A stretch of 64,000 bases of DNA from DATDFB01 sp036522835 (GTDB lineage Bacteria; Acidobacteriota; Thermoanaerobaculia; Gp7-AA8). A model generated the notes under the pieces. It did not search any database. It worked only from the letters and a program-made list of their open reading frames with translations, and had not been told where the DNA came from. How positions within the stretch are numbered: position 1 is the stretch's first letter; each line of letters begins with the position of its first letter. Positions 43,901-55,172 of the stretch are shown here, piece by piece. The stretch covers positions 44,169 through 108,168 of the forward strand of contig DATDFB010000207.1 in NCBI GenBank assembly GCA_036522835.1, given 5' to 3'. Both the position numbers and the translations under genes were made by a program.

Positions 43901-44263
43901 CAACGGAAGAGCGATCGTTGGCAATTTAAGCGAACTCGCTGAAATCCTCGGGAATCTCGCTGGCGAATTCAGCGAGCTCGCTGAAAAGCTCAGCCAACCT
44001 ACCGAAGAATTCAGCAAACTCGCTGAAAAGCCCGGCACAGTCGTTGACGTTTTCAGCGAACTCGCTGAAAACGCCTCGGCAAATGCGATGAAAACCTAGC
44101 GAACTCGCTGAAAAGCATAGCAATTTAGGCAAAAAGTTCAGCGAGTTTGCTGAAAAGCTAAGCAATCTCACCGAAGAGTTCAGCGAGTTCGCTGAATCGC
44201 GAAGCAAATTCAGTGAGCAATTCAGCGAATTCGCTGAGATTGCTCGCACTCTTTCTTCCGTTG
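43901..44263. repeat. 42-bp-period array of eight near-palindromes, bordered by inverted repeats
   Basis: Copies of an 18-mer of the type TTCAGCGA-NN-TCGCTGAA have their AGC at 43929, 43971, 44013, 44055, 44098, 44140, 44182 and 44224: spacing 42 bp throughout except one 43. Degenerate copies sit halfway, giving an underlying 21-bp period. The array is bordered by CAACGGAAGA at 43901-43910 and its reverse complement at 44254-44263. 42 bp is four DNA turns, so all sites face one side. No gene is credible in the array; peptides read from it are 7- or 14-residue repeats in shifting frames. Confidence 0.93.
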
Positions 44264-44302
44264 CCAACCGTTTTCCTTGCATTGGAAGCTAGACTCGGGG
44301 GC

Positions 44303-45091
44303 GTGGACGTCGACGACGCGCTGCCCGGTGCTGACCTGATCCGCGACGGTCTTCGCGATCTCGCCGGCGGTGTCGAATCGATTCCGGCGATGCTCGTGCT
44401 CGTCGGCGGGCCGCGCCTGCGCAGTCTCGGCTTCGACGTTCCGGACGTGCCGAACCTGCCCGAGCATCGCCTATACGAGCTGCTCGAGGCGGAGGATCCT
44501 CATGCCGCGCACTCTCGATATAACGCGCTGATCCGGCGGCTGGTCAGCTTCGAACGGGCTGCGGAATGCGGGCAGCCCGTAACGTCGCAGCGCCTGCGCG
44601 AGCTCATGCGGGCGCTGGCCGCGGAATCGCACGGCGAAGGTCACGTCTATCTGGCGGGCGGTGCGAGCGCGGTGCTGCTTGGTTGGCGCGACAGCACTGT
44701 CGTTATCGACGTCAAAGTGATCTCCGACGATTCTCGCGTGCTGCGCGCGGTGCCCGCCGTCAAAGAACGCCTGAACGTCAACATGGGGGAGGCCTCTCCC
44801 GACAATTTCATTCCGCCGCTGCCGGGATGGCGCGAGCGCAGCCCGTTCATCGCGCGCGAGGGAGGACTCTCGTTTCATCACTACGACTTCTATGCGCAAT
44901 GCCTGGCGAAGATCGAGCGCGGACACCCGAAGGATCGTATCGATGCGCAGCGGATGGTTGATGCCGGGCTGGTCGACCCGCAGCGTCTTCGCGGTTTCTA
45001 CGACGCCATCGAGCCGGAGCTTTGGCAATACGGGGCCATCCACCCGCCCGCGTTCCGCCGCGAAGTAGAGGCCTTCATCGCCCGCCAGTAG
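44303..45091 (+). CDS. Fused two-part protein: small accessory domain plus DUF6036-type nucleotidyltransferase
   Basis: Residues 1-90 (GLRDLAGGVESIPAMLVLVG, HSRYNALIRRLVSFE) resemble a short protein usually encoded alone just upstream of a DUF6036/AbiEii-like nucleotidyltransferase gene. Residues about 95-262 are that nucleotidyltransferase (VYLAGGASAVLLGWRDSTV, SPFIAREGGLSFHHYDFYAQ). Here both are one frame without a stop between them. In the active site the usual first Asp of the D-x-D pair is Val134 (STVVIDVKV), so catalysis is probably lost. The pair type behaves as a putative toxin-antitoxin or defence module in databases; that is inference. The GTG start at 44303 is preceded by GGGG. 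Confidence 0.72.
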   Translation: MDVDDALPGADLIRDGLRDLAGGVESIPAMLVLVGGPRLRSLGFDVPDVPNLPEHRLYELLEAEDPHAAHSRYNALIRRLVSFERAAECGQPVTSQRLRELMRALAAESHGEGHVYLAGGASAVLLGWRDSTVVIDVKVISDDSRVLRAVPAVKERLNVNMGEASPDNFIPPLPGWRERSPFIAREGGLSFHHYDFYAQCLAKIERGHPKDRIDAQRMVDAGLVDPQRLRGFYDAIEPELWQYGAIHPPAFRREVEAFIARQ

Positions 45092-45103
45092 AATGCGCGG
45101 CAA

Positions 45104-45757
45104 ATGCTCCCCCTCCTCCTCGTCGCCGCGGCGTACCTGATCGGCTCGATCCCATTCAGCTACCTCATCGTCCGCCTCATGACCGGGCAGGACATCCGCG
45201 AGCACGGCAGCCGCAACGTCGGCGCGACCAACGTGGCGCGCTCCTTCGGGAAAGCGCCGGGGATCATCGCCCTCGTTCTCGACGGCGCGAAGGGCTACGC
45301 CGTCGTCGTTCTCGGCGAGTGGCTCACGCGGCGGGCGGACTGGCCGCTTCCGGTGGGAAGCGATGCCTCGCCGTGGCACTCCACCGCGTTCTGGGTGGCG
45401 TTCGCGGCGCTGATCGCGGTCGTCGGGCACATGTTCCCGGTGTGGCTGCGCTTCCATGGCGGCAAGGGCGTGGCCACGGCGACGGGGGCGTTTCTCGCGC
45501 TCGATCCGCTTGCGGTCGCGGCGGCACTGATCGTCTTTCTCATCGTCCTGCTGACCCTGCGCTTCGTCTCGCTGGCGTCGATGATCAGCGCGGCGTCGTT
45601 TCCGTTGTTCCTGCGGTTCCTGTCGAAGGGACCGTTCTGGACCACGGTCGTCTCCATCGTCATCTCCATCCTCATCATCGTGAAGCACCACTCCAACATC
45701 GCCCGTCTCGCGCACGGCACGGAGCGGCGCATCGGCGACCCGAAGGAGCGTCCGTGA
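45104..45757 (+). CDS. plsY: Acyl-phosphate:glycerol-3-phosphate acyltransferase
   Basis: This 217-residue integral membrane enzyme has the PlsY signatures GSIPFSYLIVRLMTGQDIRE, HGSRNVGATNVAR, GHMFPVWLRFHGGKG and KHHSNIARL. It acylates glycerol-3-phosphate in phospholipid synthesis. gpsA, which makes its substrate, starts on its last bases (GTGA overlap). The region between the second and third motifs is slightly longer than in short homologues. Confidence 0.95.
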   Translation: MLPLLLVAAAYLIGSIPFSYLIVRLMTGQDIREHGSRNVGATNVARSFGKAPGIIALVLDGAKGYAVVVLGEWLTRRADWPLPVGSDASPWHSTAFWVAFAALIAVVGHMFPVWLRFHGGKGVATATGAFLALDPLAVAAALIVFLIVLLTLRFVSLASMISAASFPLFLRFLSKGPFWTTVVSIVISILIIVKHHSNIARLAHGTERRIGDPKERP

Positions 45758-46752
45758 GGCTTTCGGTCGTCGGCGCGGGCTCGTTCGGGACGACGATGGC
45801 CATCGTCGCGGCGCGCGCCGGTCACGACGTCCTGCTGTGGGCGCACGATCCGAACGTCGCCGACGGCATCCGGCGCGAGCGGCGCAACCCGGTGTACATG
45901 CCGGCCATCGAGCTCGACGCGCGCATCGCCGCCACGCACTCGCTCGAGGAGGCGGCGACGTTCAGCGATGCCCTCCTCATGGTCGTGCCGAGCCATCACT
46001 ACCGCCGCGTGCTCGGGGAGATGGCGCCGTTCCTCGACAAAGCCGACGTCATCTCCGGCACGAAGGGGATCGAGAACGAAACGCTCGACACGATGTCGCA
46101 GGTGACGGCGCAGGTTCTCGGCGAGAAGCTGCGCGCGTTCGCCGTCCTCTCCGGGCCGACCTTCGCGCTCGAAGCGGCGCGCGGCGATCCCACCGTCGCC
46201 GTCGTGGCCTCGCAGAACGACGACTTCGCGCATGCGGCGCAGGGGATGCTCAGCGGCGGCACGTTCCGGCTCTACCGCACGAACGACGTCGCCGGCGTCG
46301 AGCTGGCCGGGTCGCTCAAAAATGTCATCGCCATCGCCGCCGGCGTCCTCGAAGGACTCGGACTGGGATCGAACACGAACGCGGCGCTGATCACGCGCGG
46401 GCTGCATGAGATGACGAAGCTCGGCGTGGCCCTGGGCGGCCGGCTGGAGACCTTCGCCGGCCTCGCGGGCATGGGCGACCTCGTCCTGACCTGCACCGGC
46501 GCGCTCTCGCGCAACCGACGCGTCGGCGTCGAGCTCGGCCGCGGCAAGACGCTCGAGCAGATTCTCGGCGAAACGCGTGAGGTGGCCGAAGGGGTAAAGA
46601 CGGCGAAGGCGGCGCAGGCGCTGGCGGAGCGGCATCAGATCGAGATGCCGATCACGACAGAGATGTACCGCGTGCTGTACGAGGGGGAGTCGCCGAAGAT
46701 CGGAATTCAGCGTCTAATGTCGCGCTCGCTGAAGGCGGAGTCCGCGCGCTAA
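45754..46752 (+). CDS. gpsA: Glycerol-3-phosphate dehydrogenase [NAD(P)+]
   Basis: This 332-residue enzyme has the Rossmann motif VVGAGSFGTTMA, VVPSHHYR, SGTKGIE, LSGPTFALE, the catalytic Lys in GSLKNVIAIAAG, and GLAGMGDLVLTCTG. It reduces dihydroxyacetone phosphate to glycerol-3-phosphate for PlsY, whose gene overlaps its GTG start. Length is normal. Confidence 0.96.
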   Translation: MRLSVVGAGSFGTTMAIVAARAGHDVLLWAHDPNVADGIRRERRNPVYMPAIELDARIAATHSLEEAATFSDALLMVVPSHHYRRVLGEMAPFLDKADVISGTKGIENETLDTMSQVTAQVLGEKLRAFAVLSGPTFALEAARGDPTVAVVASQNDDFAHAAQGMLSGGTFRLYRTNDVAGVELAGSLKNVIAIAAGVLEGLGLGSNTNAALITRGLHEMTKLGVALGGRLETFAGLAGMGDLVLTCTGALSRNRRVGVELGRGKTLEQILGETREVAEGVKTAKAAQALAERHQIEMPITTEMYRVLYEGESPKIGIQRLMSRSLKAESAR

Positions 46753-46796
46753 GCGGCCCTTCCCTTGCACTAGATCATCAGCGAAGGAGGCCGCAT

Positions 46797-46940
46797 ATGT
46801 TGCACTTCCTGAAGAAGTTGCTGATGTTTCGAATCGGACAGAAAGCCTCGCGCGGCTTCGCCCGCTCGATCGGACTCGACGCTCTCGCAGGGGTCGTCGG
46901 CCTGGTCGGCGGCGTGAAGTACATGCGGCGCCACTCGTAA
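46797..46940 (+). CDS. Very small protein (47 residues), unknown function
   Basis: An ATG with an excellent ribosome-binding site (GAAGGAGG, 46783-46790, 6 bases away) opens a 47-codon frame. The product starts MLHFLKKLLMFRIGQKASRG, continues with a Gly/Ala/Val/Leu helix (ALAGVVGLVGGVKY) and ends MRRHS. It could be a peripheral membrane or membrane-inserting small protein. Codon use is that of the neighbours. It follows gpsA by 44 bp and is followed by an iterated repeat element 8 bases after its stop. No family recognised. Confidence 0.7.
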   Translation: MLHFLKKLLMFRIGQKASRGFARSIGLDALAGVVGLVGGVKYMRRHS

Positions 46941-46947
46941 ACTCGGA

Positions 46948-47033
46948 GGGCGCAGGGCGCAGGGGGCGGGGCGCAGGTGATGCCGTCGCGAGGCAACCAT
47001 CCGCGCCCCGCCCCCTTGCGCCCTGCCACCTCA
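46948..47033. repeat. GGGCGCA iterated inverted element with near-perfect stem
   Basis: The left arm 46954-46974 pairs with 47003-47024 over 21 bp with a single extra A. Left-arm 7-mers are GGGCGCA, GGGCGCA, GGGGGCG and GGGCGC. The right end runs into the TGA stop (47031-47033) of the minus-strand gene, and the left end is 8 bases from the stop of the small plus-strand gene. It fills the convergent gap. Confidence 0.9.
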
Positions 47034-47498
47034 TCGCGGCGGCTTCTTCGCTTCCTTTTCCTTGGCCTTCTTCGCCTGCTCTTCGGCGATGTGCTCCGCG
47101 ACGGCGGGATCGTCGAACATCGTCTGCGCCCCGCCGTCGGTGGCGGCGAGCGTCCGCTGCGCGGCCTCGCGCTCCGCCTTCGCCTTCTCCTCGGCGTCCT
47201 TCTTCAACTTCGCTTCGGCGTCGCGCCGATCCTGCTCGGCCTTGAGCTGCGCGGCCGACGGGGCGGGCGGCAGCGCCGGGAGCGGCGCCTGCGTGGCGGT
47301 CGTGGTGATGTGGCCGCCGCTCTTGATCAGATTGTCGTTCGTGATGACGATCGTGGCCTTGCGCTTCTTCGCCGCCGACTTCTTCGCCGCGGCCACGAGC
47401 GGGGAATCGGTCGTCGTCGCGGGTGGAGTCTGCGGCGTCTCACCGGCCAGGAGCGGCAGCGCCGCGAGTGCAAATGATGCAAACAGAAGCGGTTTCAT
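47031..47498 (-). CDS. Secreted, Lys/Ala/Glu-rich protein of unknown function
   Basis: A signal peptide (MKPLLFASFALAALPLLAG) is followed by about 135 residues of low-complexity, highly charged helical sequence (KKSAAKKRKATIVITND, LKAEQDRRDAEAKLKKDAEE). A long single helix or coiled coil is likely. There is no catalytic motif. Start 47498 is chosen for the signal peptide; an extension to 47594 has no such feature. It diverges from the DedA gene, and its stop is in the iterated element downstream. Confidence 0.7.
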   Translation of the reverse strand: MKPLLFASFALAALPLLAGETPQTPPATTTDSPLVAAAKKSAAKKRKATIVITNDNLIKSGGHITTTATQAPLPALPPAPSAAQLKAEQDRRDAEAKLKKDAEEKAKAEREAAQRTLAATDGGAQTMFDDPAVAEHIAEEQAKKAKEKEAKKPPR

Positions 47499-47568
47499 GA
47501 TGCGTTCAATGTTACGCTTGCCGCTCGAAAATCCCGAACCGCCCCGAATCTTGCAATTTGGCGGCTGA

Positions 47569-48135
47569 ATGACGCCCGAGCTGCTGCTGCACAAATTCGG
47601 CTACCTGGCCGTTTTCGTCGGGACGTTCCTCGAGGGAGAGACCATCCTGGTGATGGCCGGCTTCTTCGCCGAGCGGGGCCACCTCCATCTCCTCGGCGTC
47701 ATCCTCACCGCCTTCGCCGGCGCCTTCGTCGGCCACGTCTTCTGGTTCTGGCTCGGGCGGACGCAGGGCGTCAAGCTCCTCGACCGCATGCCGCGCATGA
47801 AAAAACACTTCGGCCGCGGCATCCGCATCTTCGAGCGCTACGGCGCGCCGGCCATCTTCATCACCCAGTGGCTCTACGGCCTGCGCGTCACGTGCGCCGT
47901 CATCATCGGCATCTCGCGCATCTCGACGTTGAAATTCATCGTCTACGAAGCCTTCACCTGCATGGTCTGGGCGATCATCATCGCCAGCGCCGGCTACTAC
48001 TTCGGCCGCGCGGTCGAGTCGATTCTCGGCCGCGCGGCGCACATCGAGAAGTACGGGTTGATCATCCTCGTCGTCGTCGGCATCGGTCTCTTCGTGTGGC
48101 ACCAGCGGAAAGACCGCCGCCCGTCGACGGACTAA
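47569..48135 (+). CDS. DedA-family membrane protein
   Basis: This 188-residue protein has the DedA/SNARE-associated fold: re-entrant hydrophobic segments at about 5-30 and 100-125, the GETILVMAGFFAERG motif, FWLGR, and FITQWLYGLRVTCAVIIG with the conserved Arg. These proteins are lipid scramblases or transporters of the undecaprenyl-phosphate/phospholipid type. The 3' end overlaps the cupin gene's stop on the other strand by 4 bases. Confidence 0.92.
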   Translation: MTPELLLHKFGYLAVFVGTFLEGETILVMAGFFAERGHLHLLGVILTAFAGAFVGHVFWFWLGRTQGVKLLDRMPRMKKHFGRGIRIFERYGAPAIFITQWLYGLRVTCAVIIGISRISTLKFIVYEAFTCMVWAIIIASAGYYFGRAVESILGRAAHIEKYGLIILVVVGIGLFVWHQRKDRRPSTD

Positions 48136-48590
48136 TGGGGCGGGTGACCGACGAAGTGGATCCGGTGCCGCTCGCCGATCTCCGGCACCTTGCGCAGGTC
48201 GTCCGGCATCGTCTTGATCTCGCGGTCGAGCTCGCGGAAGAAGGCCTCGGATGCCGCGGGAGCGTCGAAGAAGAGCATGCGCGCGGTCTTGTCCGAGGCG
48301 CCTTGGAAGCCGTGGGGCGTGCCAGCGGGGACAAAAAGGAAGTCGCCGACGTTCGCGACCGTGTCGCGGCCGTCGACCGTGAAGCGCACGGCACCTTCGA
48401 GGATGTAATACGCTTCGTCCCACGGGTGCCGGTGCGGCGGAGGGCCTTGATCCTTCGGAGCCTCGCACTCCGTCATCGACCAGGCCCGGCCGGTGCGGTC
48501 GCCCGAGATGAGAAACCGGACCTTTGCGCCCATGGCTGAGAGAGTTTCGCCTTCACCGTGTTTGAGAATGAGCGGTTGTTTGGTGTCCAT
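48132..48590 (-). CDS. Cupin-domain protein
   Basis: This 152-residue protein has one cupin barrel. Motif 1 is PPHRHPWDEAYYILEG (His, His and Glu metal ligands) and motif 2 is VGDFLFVPAGTPHGFQ. The metal site is complete. The substrate is unknown; the TetR gene divergently transcribed 31 bp away suggests that the cupin acts on or binds a small molecule sensed by that repressor. ATG 48590 is used; an upstream ATG at 48599 adds three residues. Confidence 0.9.
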   Translation of the reverse strand: MDTKQPLILKHGEGETLSAMGAKVRFLISGDRTGRAWSMTECEAPKDQGPPPHRHPWDEAYYILEGAVRFTVDGRDTVANVGDFLFVPAGTPHGFQGASDKTARMLFFDAPAASEAFFRELDREIKTMPDDLRKVPEIGERHRIHFVGHPPH

Positions 48591-48626
48591 GTCATACACT
48601 ATGACATAATGTCACATAGCATGTCA
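48591..48626. promoter_or_regulatory. Candidate TetR operator between divergent genes
   Basis: The 30-bp gap holds TGACATAATGTCA (48602-48614), a perfect 13-base palindrome. Further ATGTCA half-sites lie at 48588-48593 and 48621-48626. It covers both start regions, as expected for a self-regulating TetR repressor controlling the cupin gene. Confidence 0.72.
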
Positions 48627-49181
48627 ACGACACTCACCGAGCAGCGGACGGACCTGACTCAGCGGCTGATCATCGACGCCGCGCTGCAGACGCTGCAGGA
48701 GGACTCCGTCGGAGGCCTGACCATGCGCGCCGTGGCCAAGCGCGCGCGCCTCTCCGAACGGACGATCTTCCGCTACTTTGCCACGCGCGACGAGTTCCTC
48801 GACGCCGTGGCCGCGGAGATCAGCAGCCAAATGCACGTGCCGCATCCGCGCACGATGGAAGAGCTGCTGGCCATGCCCCGGACGCTCTTCAGCTCCCTCG
48901 AAGCGCGGCGCGATCTCATCCGGGCCTCGCTGCACACCGACGTCTCCGAGCGCATCATGCAGACGAACGGCAGGCAGCGCTGGGCCGCCATCCGCAAGAT
49001 CGTCGACGCCTACGCGCCGCGCGCGCCGGAGGCGCAGAGAAAGATCGCCGCCACGAACATCCGCTACTTCCTGTCGGCGGCGACGTGGAGCTACTACCGC
49101 TTCGTCTTCCGCTTCACGCTCGAAGAGACGATCGAGTGCGTGGAGACGGCCATCCGGCAGTCGCTGGACGCGTTGCGGTAG
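48621..49181 (+). CDS. TetR-family transcriptional regulator
   Basis: This 186-residue protein has an N-terminal helix-turn-helix (GLTMRAVAKRARLSERTIFRYF) and a helical ligand-binding C-terminal domain. The start may be ATG 48621 or ATG 48609; neither has a ribosome-binding site, and both fall in the operator palindrome, so a leaderless message is possible. It diverges from the cupin gene and is presumably its repressor. Its TAG stop is part of a palindrome that also gives the stop of ppdK on the other strand. Confidence 0.92.
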   Translation: MSTTLTEQRTDLTQRLIIDAALQTLQEDSVGGLTMRAVAKRARLSERTIFRYFATRDEFLDAVAAEISSQMHVPHPRTMEELLAMPRTLFSSLEARRDLIRASLHTDVSERIMQTNGRQRWAAIRKIVDAYAPRAPEAQRKIAATNIRYFLSAATWSYYRFVFRFTLEETIECVETAIRQSLDALR

Positions 49182-49199
49182 GGGCGCACGGCGTGCGCC

Positions 49200-49202
<3 letters not shown>
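49179..49202. repeat. Palindrome providing the TAG stops of both convergent genes
   Basis: The 24-base sequence begins TAGGGGCGCAC and ends GTGCGCCCTA. It forms a 10-bp stem with one bulged G. Its first TAG stops tetR and, read on the minus strand, its other end gives the TAG stop of ppdK. It is a shorter relative of 38394-38446. Confidence 0.92.
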
Positions 49203-51968
<2,766 letters not shown>

Positions 51969-53120
51969 GAGCGGCCTCCGACGCGGGAATCTGTCGTGGG
52001 TTGTCCGATCCTGCGGCGACCAACGTCACGCGGCGCGGTTCGCCCCCCGCATTCTGAAGCGCCTTGACGAGGGAGTCGAGGGCGCGCTGAGCCCGTGCCC
52101 GATTGGCCTCCGGCGTTTTCTCGCGGAATTCGTGCGCCACCAGGCGCGGATGCGGCTGCCGCCGTAGCTCCTTGACGAGCCATTTCAAGCCCTCCGCGCT
52201 CGCCGCGGCATCGAGCGCGCCGTCCGCGGCGAAGCGGAGGTTGTAGAGCGAGTGATGCCCGGTCCGGCGCAGAAACTCGTGCGCGACGTCAGCCGCGGGC
52301 CCGGCGACATGCGCCTCGCCGCGCCCGCCGAACCAGGCGTCGCCGAAGAACCACTGCCGGACCTCCTCATGCCACTGAATGCCATTGAGGTGCTTGCCGT
52401 CCGGCGAAACGGTGAACGCGGCGTAGCCGTATTCGGGGCCGCGGATCCATTCGTAGCGATAGAAGCGGCCGTTGCCGCCGCCCTCGAGGAACAGCGTCGA
52501 TCTCGCATACTGCATCGCGCCGCGCGCCTCGGAGAAGAACTCGGTGTCGCGGCCGTTGACGCGCCATGTGCCGGCGATCGGTCCCGGCTGCGCCGGCCCG
52601 ATCTCGCGCCCCTGAACGAGGAGCGAGGTGACGCAGACCTCGCCGCGATCCGCGGTCGGCGCCACGAGGGTCACGCGCACGAACGCGGCGTTGGCCGGGC
52701 GGACATCGATCCACTGCGCCTCGAGCGTGACTTGGGGGTGCAGCATGGCCAGCGGCTGGAACGCCGCGCCATCCATCGACGTCTCGAAGGCGATCGCTTT
52801 CGGGACGAAATAGGCGGTGCTGAGCGAGCGGATGCCGACGCGCTCGATGCGCGCGGGCGCGCCGAGGGCGACGACGAGCGCTTGCGGGTAATCGTTCGGC
52901 ATGTTGCCCCAGTAGCTGCTTCGCTCGCCGTCGATGGCCGCGATCGCCGAATTCTCGAGCAGCGCCTCGCCGCTGCGCCAGACCACGACCGCGCCGCGGG
53001 TGAGATCGGCGAGACCGGAGCGCTCCGCTGCATCGGACGGCGGAGCGACGGGTGGCGGAGGCGGCGGCTCCTGGCCGCGGCAGGCGAAGAGGACGAGGAC
53101 GGCCGCGGCGAGCGCGCGCT

Positions 53121-55172
53121 TCATCGGAAGGTGCTACGGTCGACGACGATCTTCGTCACGTCGGCGATCTTCGTCACGGCGTTGCCGACCTTGCGCAGCA
53201 GCGACATGCGGTTGCGGCGCACTCCTTCGTCGTCGACCATGACCATGACGTCGTCGAAGAATTTCTCGAGCTCCGGCGCCAGGGCCGCGAAGGACTCCAG
53301 GGCGCGTCGGTACTCGCGCTCGCCGATCATCTCGTCGATCTGCGCGCCGACCATGGTGGCGAGCTCGTTGAGCCGCCGCTCGGTCTCGTTCTCGAGCTTC
53401 GCCGCGTCGACGTGCGTCGAGTCGTGCCCGGCCGTGATGTTGGCAATGCGCTTGGCGGAGTCGAGGATGTTGAGAAAGTTGGCCTGGTCGCGCATGGCCT
53501 TGAGCGCCTGGATGCGGTCGACGAGATCCGTCAGCGACGGCGCCCATCCCGCTTCCATCGCCGCGGCGATCTCGTCGTAGGCGAAGCCGTACTGCGACGC
53601 CTCGAGCAGCGTGCGCACGCGCTCGGCGAAGAAGGCCAGGAGGTCGGCTTTGATCGCGTCGCCGAGGCCATAGGCGGAGAGGCCGAGGTCGATGAGGCGG
53701 TCGACGCCGACGCGGACCTGGCGCTTGTCGCGGTTGAGCAGGATCTGCACGATCCCCTGCGCGGCGCGGCGGAGGCCGAACGGATCGCGCGAGCCGGTCG
53801 GGCGGACGCCGGCGGAGAAGAAGCCGGCCAGCGTGTCGATCTTGTCGGCGAGCGAGACGTACGCGCCGCTGAGCGTGCGCGGCAGAGCGTCGTCGACGTT
53901 GATCGGAAGGTAGTGATCGTAGATTGCTTGCCAGACACCGTCGGGCAGCCCTTCCTCGCGCGCGTAAATCCCGCCGATCTGCCCCTGCAGCTCGGTGAAC
54001 TCCTTCACCATCTCGCTGACGAGGTCGCACTTGCAGAGCTCCGCCGCTTCGACCGCGGCGGGGTCATTGCCGCTCAGCTCGCGGGCGATGCGCGTGATCC
54101 GCTGCGTCTTCTCGAGATAGTTGCCGAGCTTGGCATGGAACTCGAGGTGCGAGAGCTGCTCGCGGCGCTCGGCGAGCGGACGCTTGCGATCGGTCTCGTA
54201 GAAGAACTTCGCGTCGGCGAAGCGCGCGTTGGTGACGAAGGAGTTGCCGTAGCGCGCGTTCCCTTCTTCGTCGCCGTCGTTGTCGAGCACCGCCAGGAAC
54301 GAGTTGGTCAGCTTGCCGGCAGCGTCGCGGATCGGCAACTGCTTCTGATGGACGCGCATGACCATCACCAGCACTTCCTCGGGGATGGTCAGGTACTCGG
54401 CGCGGAACTCGCCGCGCACGACGCCGGGGTACTCGGTGAGGTACTGCCACTGCGACCAGATCGAGGCGTCGACGCTCGGCGTGCCGCCGGCTTCGGCGGC
54501 CAGCACGCGCGCGCGCTCGGCCATGACGTGGCGGCGGCGCGTGGCGTCGACGATGACGGAGGCGAGCTCCAGCTTCGTGACGTAGTCGTTGTACGTCGTC
54601 ACCCTCACCGGATCGTTGGCCAGGATGCGATGGCCGATCGTGGTGAGGCCGGACTTCACGCCGAAGATCTCGACCGGCAGGTGCTCGCCGTCGAGCGACG
54701 AGACGATGCCGTGCAGCGGCCGGATGTACGAGTGCGCGCCGGCGCCCCAGCGCATCATCTTCGGCCAGCGCAGCGACTCGACGATCTGCGGAATGCGCTG
54801 CTGCAGGATCTCCCCCGCCGCCCGCCCGGCCACGGTGCGGCGGATGCGCACGTAGTCGCCGCCGTCGAGAAGGTCGGCCGCCGTGGCGTTGTTTTTCTTG
54901 AGGAAGCCGTGCAGCGCCGGCGTCGGATTGCCGTCAGCGTCGTAGGCGGCCTTGCGCGGCGGACCTTTGACCTCTTCGTCGCGGTCCGCTTGTCTACCGG
55001 GCACGTTCTCGAGGAAGAGCACGAGGCGCCGCGGCGTGGCGTTCGTCGTGACGCTGAACTGGCCGAGCTCGGCGAAGAGCTTCTCCACCGCAGCGGTGAG
55101 CGACGCGCGCGCGGCATCCAACATCCAGGCCGGAATCTCTTCGAGCAGGATCTCGCAGAAGTACTCAGCCAT
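53121..55172 (-). CDS. glyS: Glycyl-tRNA synthetase beta subunit
   Basis: This 683-residue subunit has the typical MAEYFCEILLEEIPAWML start and FVTNARFADAKFFYETD-type body, FHAKLGNYLEKTQRI and the GVRPTGSRDPFGLRRAAQGI motif. It binds tRNA-Gly and, with GlyQ, forms the alpha2-beta2 enzyme. The C-terminal DALR-like region is present. It starts 8 bases before the end of glyQ, so the two are coupled. Confidence 0.97.
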   Translation of the reverse strand: MAEYFCEILLEEIPAWMLDAARASLTAAVEKLFAELGQFSVTTNATPRRLVLFLENVPGRQADRDEEVKGPPRKAAYDADGNPTPALHGFLKKNNATAADLLDGGDYVRIRRTVAGRAAGEILQQRIPQIVESLRWPKMMRWGAGAHSYIRPLHGIVSSLDGEHLPVEIFGVKSGLTTIGHRILANDPVRVTTYNDYVTKLELASVIVDATRRRHVMAERARVLAAEAGGTPSVDASIWSQWQYLTEYPGVVRGEFRAEYLTIPEEVLVMVMRVHQKQLPIRDAAGKLTNSFLAVLDNDGDEEGNARYGNSFVTNARFADAKFFYETDRKRPLAERREQLSHLEFHAKLGNYLEKTQRITRIARELSGNDPAAVEAAELCKCDLVSEMVKEFTELQGQIGGIYAREEGLPDGVWQAIYDHYLPINVDDALPRTLSGAYVSLADKIDTLAGFFSAGVRPTGSRDPFGLRRAAQGIVQILLNRDKRQVRVGVDRLIDLGLSAYGLGDAIKADLLAFFAERVRTLLEASQYGFAYDEIAAAMEAGWAPSLTDLVDRIQALKAMRDQANFLNILDSAKRIANITAGHDSTHVDAAKLENETERRLNELATMVGAQIDEMIGEREYRRALESFAALAPELEKFFDDVMVMVDDEGVRRNRMSLLRKVGNAVTKIADVTKIVVDRSTFR

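Noticed and set aside
43921..44240. CRISPR array
   Set aside because: Repeats are palindromic and regularly spaced, but the segments between are degenerate copies of the same repeat rather than unique spacers, and no cas gene is near.
43926..44282. A 118-codon minus-strand frame with 7-residue repeats (SANSLN, FSEFAE)
   Set aside because: It is only the 21/42-bp DNA repeat read as protein. The peptide register changes at the 43-bp interval and there is no ribosome-binding site; the repeat itself is the feature.
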